Shown: positions 25,713 to 34,806, counted from the stretch's first letter. The stretch: DNA of 48,064 nt from an uncultured Eubacteriales bacterium (GCA_913063835.1 CAJXZV010000005.1:1-48064), one strand, 5' to 3'. Made by a program: numbers and translations. Notes: generated from the letters alone by a model not told the origin.

Positions 25713-27301
25713 GGTCCACCTCCGCTCGCCGGCACCGGGCGGCCGGGCCGGGTCTCGTTCTCCAGGGCGGCCCGGGCCGCGGTGGCGAGGCCCAGGACGA
25801 ACCATATGAGGAGGATGGGGCGCGGGAGGTAGAAGATGGGCTCGGCCAGCCCGAAGGCCAGGCTGGCCAGCACGGCGGCCGCCGCTCCGGCCAGGAGGGA
25901 ACCGGCGGGGCGGACCCTCGCCCGGCCCGACAGCCGGACGGCCCAGCCGATGGGCCGGAGGAGGACCCAGTGGACCGCGGCGAAGCCGATGACCCCCAGC
26001 TCGATGAGGGTCTGGAGATAGTGGCTGTGGGCGTGGAAGGCGAAGCGTCCTTCTATGGCGTACTGCGGGTAGATCGTCGTGAAGGCCCGCCAGCTCAGAC
26101 CCAGGCCGGAGTACCAGAAGTCCCCGACCATCCGGAGCGAGGCCTCCCAGACGCGCACGCGGTGCACGGCCGTCGGGTCGTCGAACCGGGTGAGGGTGGC
26201 GGCGCGCGAGAGGACGACGTCGGGGGCGATGACCAGGGCCGCCAGGGCGGCAAGGAGGCCGACGGCGAGGATGCGGCGGTCGCGCACCACCCCTAGGAAG
26301 AGGACGGCCACGCCGAACCCGAACCATCCCGCCCGGGACAGAGTGAGGACGAGAGCGAGGCCGGCCGTGATCACCCCGAGTCCGACGACGACCCGGACCT
26401 TCCTGCTCCCGGCCGCCCACAGGACGGCGGCCAGGAGCGGTCCGGCCAGGAGGAGGTGCAGGGCGAAGACGTTCGGGTTCCCCCAGAAGGCGAAGACGCG
26501 CGTCCCCATCTCGGGGAAGAAGCCGGCGCCGATCCAGGCCCTCTCTGCCGGTACGTGGACGGCCACCTGGTAAAGGCCATAGAGTCCGCTGAGGACGGCC
26601 GAGAGCCCGAAGGCCAGGGCGGCACGGGTGAGGTCCTCCGCCCGGCGGAGCAGGCTGGTGGTCGCCCAGTAGAGGCCGAACCCGAGGGCCCACACCGCCA
26701 GGTAGCGGAGGCTCCCGGTGGGGGCCACCGACGTGGCGGTGGCGGCCACGAGCAGACCGGCGAGAAGGGCCAGGGCCGGGTCCGACCGCTCTCGGAGTTC
26801 GCGGGTGAGGTCAGCCGCGAAGAGGCCGGGCCGCCAGGAGGCCGCCGCCAGGCGGCGGGCGGCGGTGGAGAGGACGACCGCGGCGGCCGTTGCCAGGGCG
26901 AGGATGTCGCCGGCGAGCGGCGCGACGGTCAGGAAGGCGTACAGGCCCATCTGGGGGCTTGCGGCGGCGACCGCGACGGTGAGGGCGGCGGCCAGGACGC
27001 GGGCGGCGGGTCCGCCGGAGAGGTTGAAGGCCCAGGCGTCAAGGAGGGCCAGCGAGACGAGGCCGGGGACGACAAGGCTCACCCCCCGGGCGGCGGACGC
27101 ACCGGCGGGAAGCCACACGGCTCTCGCCAGCGAGCCCACCCAGCTCTCCTCCCAGGCGGTGAGGGCCGGACGGAGAAGGCCGGACTGCGCGCTCCGGCGG
27201 ACGAAGGCCGCGGCCCGGCCGACGACGCTCCCGTCCCAGGCCGACCGAAGGACCGCCATGGGCGGCGGAGAAGTCCCGGCCGTAGCGTGCGCCGTCGTCA
27301 C
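25700..27301 (-). CDS. O-antigen-ligase (Wzy_C) type membrane protein
   Basis: The 533-residue protein has 10 or more membrane helices. The Wzy_C features are visible: TLSRAGWFGFGVAVL in the core and the large extracellular loop with FHAHSHYLQTLIELGVIGF. Family members ligate or polymerise undecaprenyl-linked glycans at the outer face of the membrane. The GTG start overlaps the DUF4330 stop as GTGA, with GAGGAGGT 6 bases upstream; its own end overlaps the csaB start by 13 bases. It probably polymerises or transfers the polymer that CsaB modifies. Confidence 0.9.
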   Translation of the reverse strand: MTTAHATAGTSPPPMAVLRSAWDGSVVGRAAAFVRRSAQSGLLRPALTAWEESWVGSLARAVWLPAGASAARGVSLVVPGLVSLALLDAWAFNLSGGPAARVLAAALTVAVAAASPQMGLYAFLTVAPLAGDILALATAAAVVLSTAARRLAAASWRPGLFAADLTRELRERSDPALALLAGLLVAATATSVAPTGSLRYLAVWALGFGLYWATTSLLRRAEDLTRAALAFGLSAVLSGLYGLYQVAVHVPAERAWIGAGFFPEMGTRVFAFWGNPNVFALHLLLAGPLLAAVLWAAGSRKVRVVVGLGVITAGLALVLTLSRAGWFGFGVAVLFLGVVRDRRILAVGLLAALAALVIAPDVVLSRAATLTRFDDPTAVHRVRVWEASLRMVGDFWYSGLGLSWRAFTTIYPQYAIEGRFAFHAHSHYLQTLIELGVIGFAAVHWVLLRPIGWAVRLSGRARVRPAGSLLAGAAAAVLASLAFGLAEPIFYLPRPILLIWFVLGLATAARAALENETRPGRPVPASGGGPCPR

Positions 27302-27792
27302 CCTCCGACCTCCTCTATCCCGACGATGGTCGCCTTGAAGCGGAAGAGGCGCCCCGAGAGCGGCAGTTCTATGCCTATCTTGGTGTCGCGCCCGCCGACG
27401 GTGATTGCGTTGGGGCCGACCACACCCTCGGCCCGGACGACGATGTAGAGGTCATAGCGGCCGGGGACCTCGGCCATGACGATCTGCCCGGCCGCGGTGG
27501 CCACAGGTTCGCGGTGGGGTTCCGCCCACTTCTCGACCACCACCCCCAGCGGGATCTGGGACTCGTAGCCGGCCACGTTCTCCCCGACCGCCACGGCGTC
27601 CACGGACGGCTGGCGGACGTCGGCGACCTCGAAGGTGAGGAGGATGGTGCGGGTCTCGGCGAGACCCTGCTCCTCGACCCTGAGAAGCCTGTGGGTCCCG
27701 GCCGCGGCCGCGACGACGACGGCGAGGACGACCAGGAGGTTGACGACGTTGAAGCGGCCCAGGAGACGGCCGTGGCTGTCAATGAGAGACAT
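27298..27792 (-). CDS. DUF4330 membrane-anchored protein
   Basis: The 164-residue protein has one N-terminal helix (about residues 16-34) after a short start (SLIDSHGRLLGRFNVVNLLV), then a beta-rich extracytoplasmic domain with GENVAGYESQIPLG and GPNAITVGGRDTKIGIELPL, which fits DUF4330. The function is unknown, but the family often lies in exopolysaccharide loci. The ATG at 27792 has GGAGGGAGCAGG upstream and its start overlaps the end of the GT4 gene by 14 bases; an upstream in-frame ATG at 27831 lacks such a site. Confidence 0.75.
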   Translation of the reverse strand: MSLIDSHGRLLGRFNVVNLLVVLAVVVAAAAGTHRLLRVEEQGLAETRTILLTFEVADVRQPSVDAVAVGENVAGYESQIPLGVVVEKWAEPHREPVATAAGQIVMAEVPGRYDLYIVVRAEGVVGPNAITVGGRDTKIGIELPLSGRLFRFKATIVGIEEVGG

Positions 27793-28924
27793 CGGTCCTG
27801 CTCCCTCCGTCCGGTCCGTCAAGGAGCTCACGGTAGACTTCGAGACACGTCTCGGCCATCACCGCCGGTGTGAAATGGCGGCGGCCGTGCTCGTAGAGGT
27901 TCTCTCCCAGCTTCTTCCGGAGCGCGGGGTCGCCGAGGAGGCGGTCCAGGCGCTCCCCGAACCCGTCGACATCTCCCGGCTCGAAGAGGAGGCCTGTCTC
28001 ACCGTCGATGATGAGCTCCGGCACCCCGCCGACGTTGGAGCTGACGGTGGCAAGGCTCCAGCGGGCACCTTCGAGCAGGGCGTAAGGCAAGGTCTCGCTG
28101 AACGACGTGAGGGTGTTGATGTCAAGGACCGAGAAGACGTCGTCGGAGTCTTCCACATGTCCGAGGAAATGGGTCCTCGAGCCGAGACCCAGCCTCAGGG
28201 CCATACGTTCCAGAGCGGCGCGGATGCGGCCCTCGCCGACGACGAGGAAGTGCGCCCTGGGGTGCCTGGACGCGACCTTCGCCGCCCCGCCGAGGAAGAC
28301 TTCGTGGCACTTGACCGGATGCAGGCGGGCCACGATGCCGACGATGACCGCGTCCGACGGCACCGGCAGGCCCAGAGCCGCAAGGGCCGCCCCCCTCGGC
28401 CGGGGCCGGGGCCGCGAGAAGTCGATGCCGTTCTTGAGCGGCCTGATGAGGGCCCGGGGGACGCCGAGCTGGATGACCGAGGGCTCCACCCCGATGCCGA
28501 CCAGGTAGCGGTCGAAGCGCCGGAGCGCCCAGGCGTTCAGCCGGGAAAAGAACAGGTTCTTCAAGAACTCGCCGGAGAAGTCCTTGCGGTAATCGCTGTG
28601 GACGGTGGTCACCAGAGGCCGGCCGAGACCGGGGCGGGCCAGCACGGCGAGGACGTTCGCCCGCGGGCCGTGGCAGTGGACGATGTCGAAACCGCGTCCC
28701 AGGACGAACCGGCGCAGGCGGCCGACGGCGCCGAGGTCGTACCGGGTCACCTGGCCGAGGCAGTGGACATCGAGGCCTATCCTCCGCGCCTCTTCCAGGA
28801 AAGGACCGTCGGTGAAACATCCCAACGTCACGTCGATGCGCCGCGAGAGCTCCAGAAGAAGGGTGAAGATGTGGGTCTTCGCCCCGCCGTAATCCGTTCC
28901 GCTCGCCAGGTGGAGAATCTTCAA
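27779..28924 (-). CDS. GT4-family glycosyltransferase
   Basis: The 381-residue GT-B enzyme has the N-terminal loop GTDYGGAKTH, DIVHCHGPRANVLA, LKNGID, a second Rossmann domain from about residue 190 (IVGIVARLHPVKCHE) and the EX7E motif (SETLPYALLE). It is retaining and cytoplasmic, acting on the inner face of the membrane with an unknown nucleotide sugar. A TTG start at 28924 reads MKILHLASG; AGGCGG lies about 11 bases upstream. It is the first gene of the leftward operon GT4, DUF4330, ligase, csaB, all with overlapping ends. Confidence 0.93.
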   Translation of the reverse strand: MKILHLASGTDYGGAKTHIFTLLLELSRRIDVTLGCFTDGPFLEEARRIGLDVHCLGQVTRYDLGAVGRLRRFVLGRGFDIVHCHGPRANVLAVLARPGLGRPLVTTVHSDYRKDFSGEFLKNLFFSRLNAWALRRFDRYLVGIGVEPSVIQLGVPRALIRPLKNGIDFSRPRPRPRGAALAALGLPVPSDAVIVGIVARLHPVKCHEVFLGGAAKVASRHPRAHFLVVGEGRIRAALERMALRLGLGSRTHFLGHVEDSDDVFSVLDINTLTSFSETLPYALLEGARWSLATVSSNVGGVPELIIDGETGLLFEPGDVDGFGERLDRLLGDPALRKKLGENLYEHGRRHFTPAVMAETCLEVYRELLDGPDGGSRTDVSH

Positions 28925-29158
28925 GCAGACAGCCGCCTTTTCTCCGGTGCTTCGGGCACGGCCTCCTGCACCGCACTCCGGTTCTGACCGAGCTTTATCT
29001 TACAGCAAAGCGCGTGGAACCCTCTAGATAAGTGCTGGATTCCGGCCGGGAGGGCAGGATTTGCGGGCCGCATCATTGAACGACAGGCCGGGCTCGGGCC
29101 CGGGCCTCTGCATCCACCTCCCCCGGAGACTTGACGCCTGTCTGGAGGGCCGTCGAAG
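28925..29158. promoter_or_regulatory. divergent intergenic region between the two polysaccharide units
   Basis: These 234 bases lie between the leftward GT4 start and the rightward DUF5693-GT26 start, so promoters for both must be here or nearby. The AT-richest part (28990-29035) contains TTACAG and TAGATA with a 19-base gap on the + strand, too weak to call. No convincing -35/-10 pair was found on either strand. Confidence 0.4.
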
Positions 29159-31768
29159 GTGCGCAAGGTCTTATGTATCCTCCTCGCCGTGGCGACCGCG
29201 GCCTCGGTCGCGGCGCTCCTGCCGCGTGCGGCCTACGACCGGGCTCAGGGCGACAGGGTCGAACTCGTCGCCGGACTCGGGCGGATCGTCGGCCTCGCTG
29301 ACAGGCAGGGTCTTCCGGCCCGGGCCGTTCTCGAGGACTTCCGTCGGGCCGGCCTCACCTCCGTCTCCGCCACGCCGGAGGAGCTGGCGCGGCTGGAGGC
29401 TGAAAGGGGGCCGCTCCTCGCGGGCGGCGGGGTTCTCATATGGTCACCCGTTCTCCACGGGTCGACAGGGCAGTCCGCCGCGGACGTCGAGGCTGTCCTG
29501 CGGGAGGTCGCGGTGATGCGGGACGCCGGGGTCCCGACCGGTACGGTCCTCCTGGACGGGGACGCCGTGCCGGGTTTCCCGGCTTCACTCGAGGTCACCG
29601 CCGCCGGGCTCCGGGACCTGGGGCTCCCGCTCGGTCTTGTCGAGGACCCCAGCCAGTTGGGTTATGTCCCCTTGGCGGGGACGGCCGACCTGGCGGCGCT
29701 TCTCGACTACTCGCTCCTGCGCGTCTACCGGCCGCCCGCCTCCCTCCTCGAATCTCCGCCGCGGCTGGCGGAGAAGGTCGCGCGTTCGGTCAAGGAGCGC
29801 AGTCTCCGTGTGGTCCGGCTCGACCTCTTCGCCTTCTACAGCGAGCCCCCGGCCGCGTGGATGACCGGGCCGGCCGGTGAGGAGGGGCTCCTGGCGGCCA
29901 ATCTGCATTATGTCAAACAGGTCAGGGAGAGGCTGGAGGCGGCCGGCTTCGAGGTCGGACCGGCGGCCGGGCCGCCGCATCCGTTCCGGGCCTCTCCGGT
30001 CCTGCTCGCGGCCATCGCCCTCGGCCCCTGGGTGGTGAGCGCGGCCCTTTTAGACCTCGCGGTCCAGGGAAGGCTCGGGCGGCGGAGGGGCGGCCGGCTG
30101 GCGGTCCTGCTGGCAGGGTCCGCGGCGGCCGGGTGCGTCCTCCTTGCGGCGACCCGCCTTCCCGGGGCGTTGCCTCTGGTGCAGAAGCTCGTGGCCCTCT
30201 GGGCCGCTCTTGTCTACCCGGCCCTGGCCGGGGTCTGGCTCGTGAGGCGCTGGGGGGCCTTGGGGGAAGGGGCGGCACGCCCCACCTGGTCTGCGGTCCT
30301 CGGTGAGGTCCTGGCCGCTGCCGTGCTGGCGCTTGTCGGAGGGGCCGCCGTGGCCGGGGCCATGTCCGACGTGAGGTTCGCGGTGGAGATGGAGTACTTC
30401 CGCGGGGTGAAGCTGTCTTATGTCGTCCCGCCGGCCGTGGTCCTGCTGGCCTCCCTGTGGTTCGCGGCTCCGCCCCACCGCCGGACGCTGTCCGGGGTCC
30501 GGGAGGCGGTCCGGAGGTTCGGCCGGATGCTGACCGGTGAGGTCCGGCTCAGGCACGTGGCCGCCGGACTCGTCCTCGCGCTCGTGCTCGTCGTCTACGT
30601 CGGGCGTTCGGGAGACCAGCCGTGGCTCCCTGTGAGTTCCGTCGAGGTCGCGGCGAGGACGTGGCTCGACCGCACCTTCCACGCCCAACCGCGGCTGAAG
30701 GAGTTCCTGGTCGGCTATCCGTCTGTCATGCTCGGCTCGTACCTCGCCCGGACCCGACGTCGGAGGTGGCTCCCCCTCTGGGGTGCGGCGGGGACGGTCG
30801 GCCTCGTCAGCGTGGTCAACTCGTTCGAGCACGTCAGGACGCCGGTGGCCCTGACGCTGACACGCACGGTGAACGGGGCCCTGCTGGGCCTTGTTGTCGG
30901 GTCGGTCGCCGTTCTGGCCGCCGCGGCCCTCGTCAGGGGCCGGTCTGCGGAAGGTCCGGGGCGGGGTGCGGCCGCGGCGGGCGGGTCCGTCCCGCCGTCG
31001 GGCGGGACGGTCGACATCCTGGGGGTCGGCGTGAGCCGCCTGACCTTCGAGGAGGCCGTCGCCCGGGCCGCCAGGCTGGTGCGTGAGGCCGGCTCGTCCG
31101 GCGAGGCCCGGCTCATCTTCACCCCCAATCCGGAGATGCTCTACCGGGCGGCACGGGACCCCGGGTTCGCGGCCGAGCTCGGCTCGGCCGACATGCTGGT
31201 CGCTGACGGGGTGGGTGTCGTCTGGGCCTCGCGCGTCCTCGGTGCAGCGCTCCCCGAGCGCGTGTCAGGCGTGGACCTCCTGACCCGCCTCATGGAGAAG
31301 GGCGGCGAGGTGCACGGCGACCGCCCCTTGCGTATCTTCCTCCTCGGGTCTCACCCCGGGGTCGCCGAGGAGGCGGCGGCCAGGATGACGGAACGCTACG
31401 ACGGGGTCTCGGTGGTGGGCTGGCACCACGGGTACTTCTCGCCGGAGGAGGAGGCCGGGGTCCTTTCCGCGGTGCGCCGGGCCCGTCCCGACCTCCTTGT
31501 CGTCGGTCTGGGGAGTCCCAGGCAGGAGAAGTGGCTCGTCCGGCACAGGGCGGCCCTCGGGGGGATGGCGGCCGTGGGAGTCGGGGGGGCGCTGGACGTG
31601 CTCTCGGGAAGGACCCGGCGCGCCCCGGCCTGGCTGCGCCGCCTCGGGCTCGAATGGGTCTACCGGATACTGAGCCAGCCGCGCGCCCGGCTCGGACGGG
31701 TCCCGGCCCTGGCGGGGTTCGTCGTGGAGGTCTTCCGCGCCCGCCTCGCGCGGGGCCGAGCCCTTTGA
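29159..31768 (+). CDS. DUF5693 domain fused to WecG/TagA (GT26) glycosyltransferase
   Basis: The 869-residue protein has a signal/anchor helix (about 4-22), an extracytoplasmic region (about 30-270), a polytopic part (about 285-600) with the DUF5693 core RSG at 483-485, PRLKEFL and GYP at 519-521, then a complete GT26 domain (about 616-869). The GT26 part has FTPNPEMLYRA, ADGVGVVWA (D683, matching the catalytic Asp of TagA) and LGSPRQEKW (784-792). TagA/WecG enzymes add ManNAc-type sugars to undecaprenyl-PP-GlcNAc on the inner membrane face. The fusion ties DUF5693 physically to lipid-linked glycan synthesis. The GTG start has GGAGGG 10 bases upstream. No frameshift or stop separates the two parts. 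Confidence 0.9.
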   Translation: MRKVLCILLAVATAASVAALLPRAAYDRAQGDRVELVAGLGRIVGLADRQGLPARAVLEDFRRAGLTSVSATPEELARLEAERGPLLAGGGVLIWSPVLHGSTGQSAADVEAVLREVAVMRDAGVPTGTVLLDGDAVPGFPASLEVTAAGLRDLGLPLGLVEDPSQLGYVPLAGTADLAALLDYSLLRVYRPPASLLESPPRLAEKVARSVKERSLRVVRLDLFAFYSEPPAAWMTGPAGEEGLLAANLHYVKQVRERLEAAGFEVGPAAGPPHPFRASPVLLAAIALGPWVVSAALLDLAVQGRLGRRRGGRLAVLLAGSAAAGCVLLAATRLPGALPLVQKLVALWAALVYPALAGVWLVRRWGALGEGAARPTWSAVLGEVLAAAVLALVGGAAVAGAMSDVRFAVEMEYFRGVKLSYVVPPAVVLLASLWFAAPPHRRTLSGVREAVRRFGRMLTGEVRLRHVAAGLVLALVLVVYVGRSGDQPWLPVSSVEVAARTWLDRTFHAQPRLKEFLVGYPSVMLGSYLARTRRRRWLPLWGAAGTVGLVSVVNSFEHVRTPVALTLTRTVNGALLGLVVGSVAVLAAAALVRGRSAEGPGRGAAAAGGSVPPSGGTVDILGVGVSRLTFEEAVARAARLVREAGSSGEARLIFTPNPEMLYRAARDPGFAAELGSADMLVADGVGVVWASRVLGAALPERVSGVDLLTRLMEKGGEVHGDRPLRIFLLGSHPGVAEEAAARMTERYDGVSVVGWHHGYFSPEEEAGVLSAVRRARPDLLVVGLGSPRQEKWLVRHRAALGGMAAVGVGGALDVLSGRTRRAPAWLRRLGLEWVYRILSQPRARLGRVPALAGFVVEVFRARLARGRAL

Positions 31769-31784
31769 ACCTGAATCGGGAGGA

Positions 31785-32705
31785 ATGGCGTTGGACCTGA
31801 AGACAGCCGGCAGGGTCACCCTGGGCCCGCGGGAGCTGGCCGCGACGGCGGCCAGGGTGAGAAGACACATCGTGGAGACCATCGGCCGGGCCGGGTCGGG
31901 CCATCCGGGAGGGTCCCTGTCCGCGGCCGACATCCTCGTCGCCCTTTACTTCGGGGGAGTGATGAACGTCGACCCCTCCAGGCCGCGCTGGCCCGGGCGC
32001 GACCGCCTCGTGCTCTCCAAGGGACACGCGGCGCCGGCCCTCTACGCCGTTCTGGCCGAGCGCGGGTTCTTCCCCGTGGAGGACCTCGCCGGACTGCGGA
32101 ACATCGACTCCCATCTCCAGGGACACCCGGACATGAAAGGCACGCCCGGGGTGGACGCCTCCACCGGCTCCCTCGGGCAGGGGCTGTCCTTCGCCGTAGG
32201 GCTCGCCCTGGCCGGCAAGCTCGACCGGGCCCCGTGGAGGGTCTACGTCGTCCTCGGGGACGGCGAGGTCCAGGAGGGCCAGATATGGGAGGCGGCCATG
32301 GCGGCGGCCCACTACCGGCTGGACAATCTCACCGCCTACCTCGACCACAACGGCCTGCAGATCGACGGGCGGGTCGAGGACGTCATGTCGATCAGCCCGG
32401 TCGCCGCCAAATGGCAGGCCTTCGGCTGGCACGTCATCGAGGTCGACGGGCACGACATGGACCGGATCCTCGGGGCCACCGCCGAGGCGGCCGAGGTGAA
32501 GGGCAGGCCGACGATGGTCGTCGCCCGCACGGTAAAAGGGCGGGGGGTCAGTTTCATGGAGAACCGGGCCGAGTGGCACGGCAAGGCCCCGACACCCGAC
32601 CAGCTCGCGGAGGCCATGCGCGAGCTCGGCGCCGCCGACGCGGGCGGCCCGGCGGAGGGCGGCGATAGCGGCGCCGGAGAACGAGGGGAGGAGGACGGGC
32701 AGTGA
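31785..32705 (+). CDS. transketolase, N-terminal (thiamine-diphosphate) subunit
   Basis: The 306-residue protein covers the ThDP-binding half of transketolase. GSGHPGGSLSA, SKGHAAPALYA, STGSLGQGLS and the ThDP motif GDGEVQEGQIWE...DHN are present. With the next gene it forms a split enzyme that moves two-carbon units between sugar phosphates. ATG 31785 is one base after GGGAGG; the in-frame TTG at 31791, 7 bases from that site, may be the real start. The C-terminal 25 residues are Gly/Glu-rich. It starts 16 bases after the DUF5693-GT26 gene, so the transcripts may be linked. Confidence 0.92.
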   Translation: MALDLKTAGRVTLGPRELAATAARVRRHIVETIGRAGSGHPGGSLSAADILVALYFGGVMNVDPSRPRWPGRDRLVLSKGHAAPALYAVLAERGFFPVEDLAGLRNIDSHLQGHPDMKGTPGVDASTGSLGQGLSFAVGLALAGKLDRAPWRVYVVLGDGEVQEGQIWEAAMAAAHYRLDNLTAYLDHNGLQIDGRVEDVMSISPVAAKWQAFGWHVIEVDGHDMDRILGATAEAAEVKGRPTMVVARTVKGRGVSFMENRAEWHGKAPTPDQLAEAMRELGAADAGGPAEGGDSGAGERGEEDGQ

Positions 32706-33733
32706 GCACGACACGCGGCGGGTCGGGGGACGGAAGCCGCCCCCGGCCTGAGGGCATGACCCGGGTTCAGACCGCCGCCCAGGCCGAGGCCGTCGCCACC
32801 AGGGAGGCCTACGGCCGGGCCCTCGTCGAGGTGGGCCGCAGGCGCCCGGAGGTGGTCGTCCTCGACGCCGACCTCTCCGGCTCGACCAAGACGGCCCTTT
32901 TCGCGAGGGAGTTCCCTGACCGGTTCTTCAACATGGGCATCGCCGAGGCCAACCTCATCGGGGTGGCGGCCGGCCTGGCTGCGGCGGGGAAGATCCCGTT
33001 CGCCAGCACCTTCGCCGTCTTCGCACCCGGGCGGGTCTACGACCAGCTCAGGGTGTCGGTGGCCTACGCGGACCTCGGCGTGAAGGTCGCCGCCACCCAC
33101 GCCGGCCTCAGCGTGGGCGAGGACGGCGCCACCCACCAGGCCCTCGAGGACATCGCCCTGACGAGGGTCCTCCCGAATATGACCGTGATCGTCCCCGCGG
33201 ACGCCAGTGAGACAAGGGCCGCCGTCCATGCGGCGGCCGACCACCCCGGCCCCGTCTACCTGAGGCTCGGGCGTGCTCCGGTCCCGGTCATCTACCCCGA
33301 GGACCACTCCTTCACCATCGGCCGCTGGGACGTGCTGAAGGAAGGACGGGACCTCACCCTCATCGCCTGCGGGCTGATGGTCGACGTGTGCCTCCAGGCC
33401 GCGGTGGCCCTGGCGGGCGAGGGCGTCCTCGCCGGGGTTGTGAACGCCTCCACGCTGAAGCCTCTCGACACGTCGACCCTTCTCGAAGTCGCCCGCCGGA
33501 CGGGAGCCATCGTGACCGCCGAGGAGCACAGTGTCATCGGGGGCCTCGGCTCGGCCGTGACGGAGTTCCTCGCCGGGGAGCATCCCGTCCCTGTCGTCAG
33601 GGTCGGCGTGGGCGACCGCTTCGGCCGTTCGGGGACACCGGCGGAGCTGCTGGCCGCCTACGGGCTCACCCCCGACGATGTCCGCCGGGCGGCGGCGAAG
33701 GCCCTGGCCCTGAAGAGCAGGGGCCCATCCTGA
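32702..33733 (+). CDS. transketolase, C-terminal (pyrimidine-binding) subunit
   Basis: The 343-residue protein supplies the pyrimidine and C-terminal domains of transketolase. DADLSGSTKT, FFNMGIAEANLIGVAAGLA (with the conserved Glu that activates ThDP), STFAVFAPGR and TAEEHSVIGGLGSAV are characteristic. A GTG start overlaps the previous stop as GTGA, giving coupled synthesis of the two subunits. A possible internal start is ATG 32756; the first 18 residues look unconserved. Split transketolases of this type are common in Bacillota and archaea. DXS is excluded by the short two-gene form. Confidence 0.92.
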   Translation: MSTTRGGSGDGSRPRPEGMTRVQTAAQAEAVATREAYGRALVEVGRRRPEVVVLDADLSGSTKTALFAREFPDRFFNMGIAEANLIGVAAGLAAAGKIPFASTFAVFAPGRVYDQLRVSVAYADLGVKVAATHAGLSVGEDGATHQALEDIALTRVLPNMTVIVPADASETRAAVHAAADHPGPVYLRLGRAPVPVIYPEDHSFTIGRWDVLKEGRDLTLIACGLMVDVCLQAAVALAGEGVLAGVVNASTLKPLDTSTLLEVARRTGAIVTAEEHSVIGGLGSAVTEFLAGEHPVPVVRVGVGDRFGRSGTPAELLAAYGLTPDDVRRAAAKALALKSRGPS

Positions 33734-34116
33734 CCCCGGCCGCGGGCCGGCGCCCCGCCGCCCGGTGAGCCGGCGGCAGGCAGGTCTCGCCCGGGTGACC
33801 CGGCCGGTCGTCACGGACCGTCACCGCCCGACATTTCCCGGGGAAGTCCCCGCCATTTTCCACCAGGTGTAGATTTACATCGGAATCGGTCCCAACCGGC
33901 AGGATATTGCCCCATCCTGTCGAAGACGGACCCACCACAGACAGAGCCGCGGGTCGACATAAGCCTGGAAGCGGCCCCTTCGGACAACCCTGCTGCGCAT
34001 CGGGGAGGCATCGGTTCTCGTCTTTATTTAGGATTTAGGTTCCTTGTTCCGGCTGTTTGCCTTGCGCTCAGGCCGGGCGCCGGCCTGGGGCCCTCTCCAG
34101 CGCGGGGGGAGTCGTC
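33734..34116 (+). other. 383-base intergenic region before ftsE
   Basis: The left part is GC-rich with short inverted repeats (33740-33780). The middle is less GC-rich and contains TGTA-N4-TACA (33868-33879) and CAGGAT-N8-ATCCTG (33900-33919), two perfect operator-like palindromes 20 bases apart. An AT-rich stretch follows (34020-34045). A promoter for the ftsE operon is expected here, but no good -35/-10 pair was found. No RNA family was recognised. Confidence 0.35.
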
Positions 34117-34806
34117 GTGATCGAGTTCTACAACGTCGACATGACGTATCCGAACGGGACCACCGCCCTCAGGGGTGTCACGCTGTCTGTGGCCAAGGGC
34201 GAGTTCCTCTTCGTGGTGGGGCCGAGCGGGGCGGGCAAGTCCACCCTCGTCAGGCTGATCTACCGCGACCTGGTTCCCACGAGCGGCTTCGTCTTCGTCA
34301 ACGGTGTCAACCTCGCAAAGCTCCGGCCCAAGACGGTGCCCTACCTCCGTCGGCACATCGGTGTGGTCTTCCAGGACTTCAAGCTCCTTCCCCGCAAGAC
34401 GGCCTACGAGAACGTCGCCTTCGCCATGCGGGCCGTAGGCGCCAGCGCGAGGGAGATCTCCCGCCGGGTGCCGGCGACGTTCGAGCTCGTCGGCCTGGCC
34501 GGCAAGGAGGACGCGTACCCTTCCGAGCTGTCCGGCGGTGAGCAGCAGCGGGTGGCCCTGGCCCGGGCCATCGCCAACCACCCCTTGGTCCTGGTGGCCG
34601 ACGAACCGACCGGCAACCTCGACCCGGCGACCTCCAGGGGTATCCTCCAGCTCCTCTTCGAGATAAACCGCCGGGGGACGACCGTCCTGATGGCGACCCA
34701 CGCCAAGGCGCTCGTCGACAGCGCTCGACGCAGGGTCGTCGCCCTCGACCGGGGCCGCATCGTGCGGGACGCCGAACGCGGCACCTACGAGGCCCTGAGG
34801 GCCTGA
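34117..34806 (+). CDS. ftsE: cell-division ABC transporter ATPase FtsE
   Basis: FtsE is the cytoplasmic ATPase of FtsEX, which activates peptidoglycan hydrolases through the membrane. Walker A GPSGAGKS, the LSGGEQQR signature, Walker B VLVADEPT and the GVVFQDFKLL Q-loop are intact. The GTG at 34117 (MIEFYNVDMTYP) has GGGGGGAG 5 bases upstream and gives 229 residues, the usual length. An upstream extension to 34057 is not conserved. ftsX follows after 19 bases. Confidence 0.96.
   Translation: MIEFYNVDMTYPNGTTALRGVTLSVAKGEFLFVVGPSGAGKSTLVRLIYRDLVPTSGFVFVNGVNLAKLRPKTVPYLRRHIGVVFQDFKLLPRKTAYENVAFAMRAVGASAREISRRVPATFELVGLAGKEDAYPSELSGGEQQRVALARAIANHPLVLVADEPTGNLDPATSRGILQLLFEINRRGTTVLMATHAKALVDSARRRVVALDRGRIVRDAERGTYEALRA

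Noticed and set aside
24538-25719. Second minus-strand open frame over csaB
   Set aside because: It is the out-of-frame shadow of csaB, Pro/Arg-rich and without motifs.
29000-29030. TTACAG to TAGATA as promoter of the DUF5693-GT26 gene
   Set aside because: The spacer is 19 bases and both elements match poorly.
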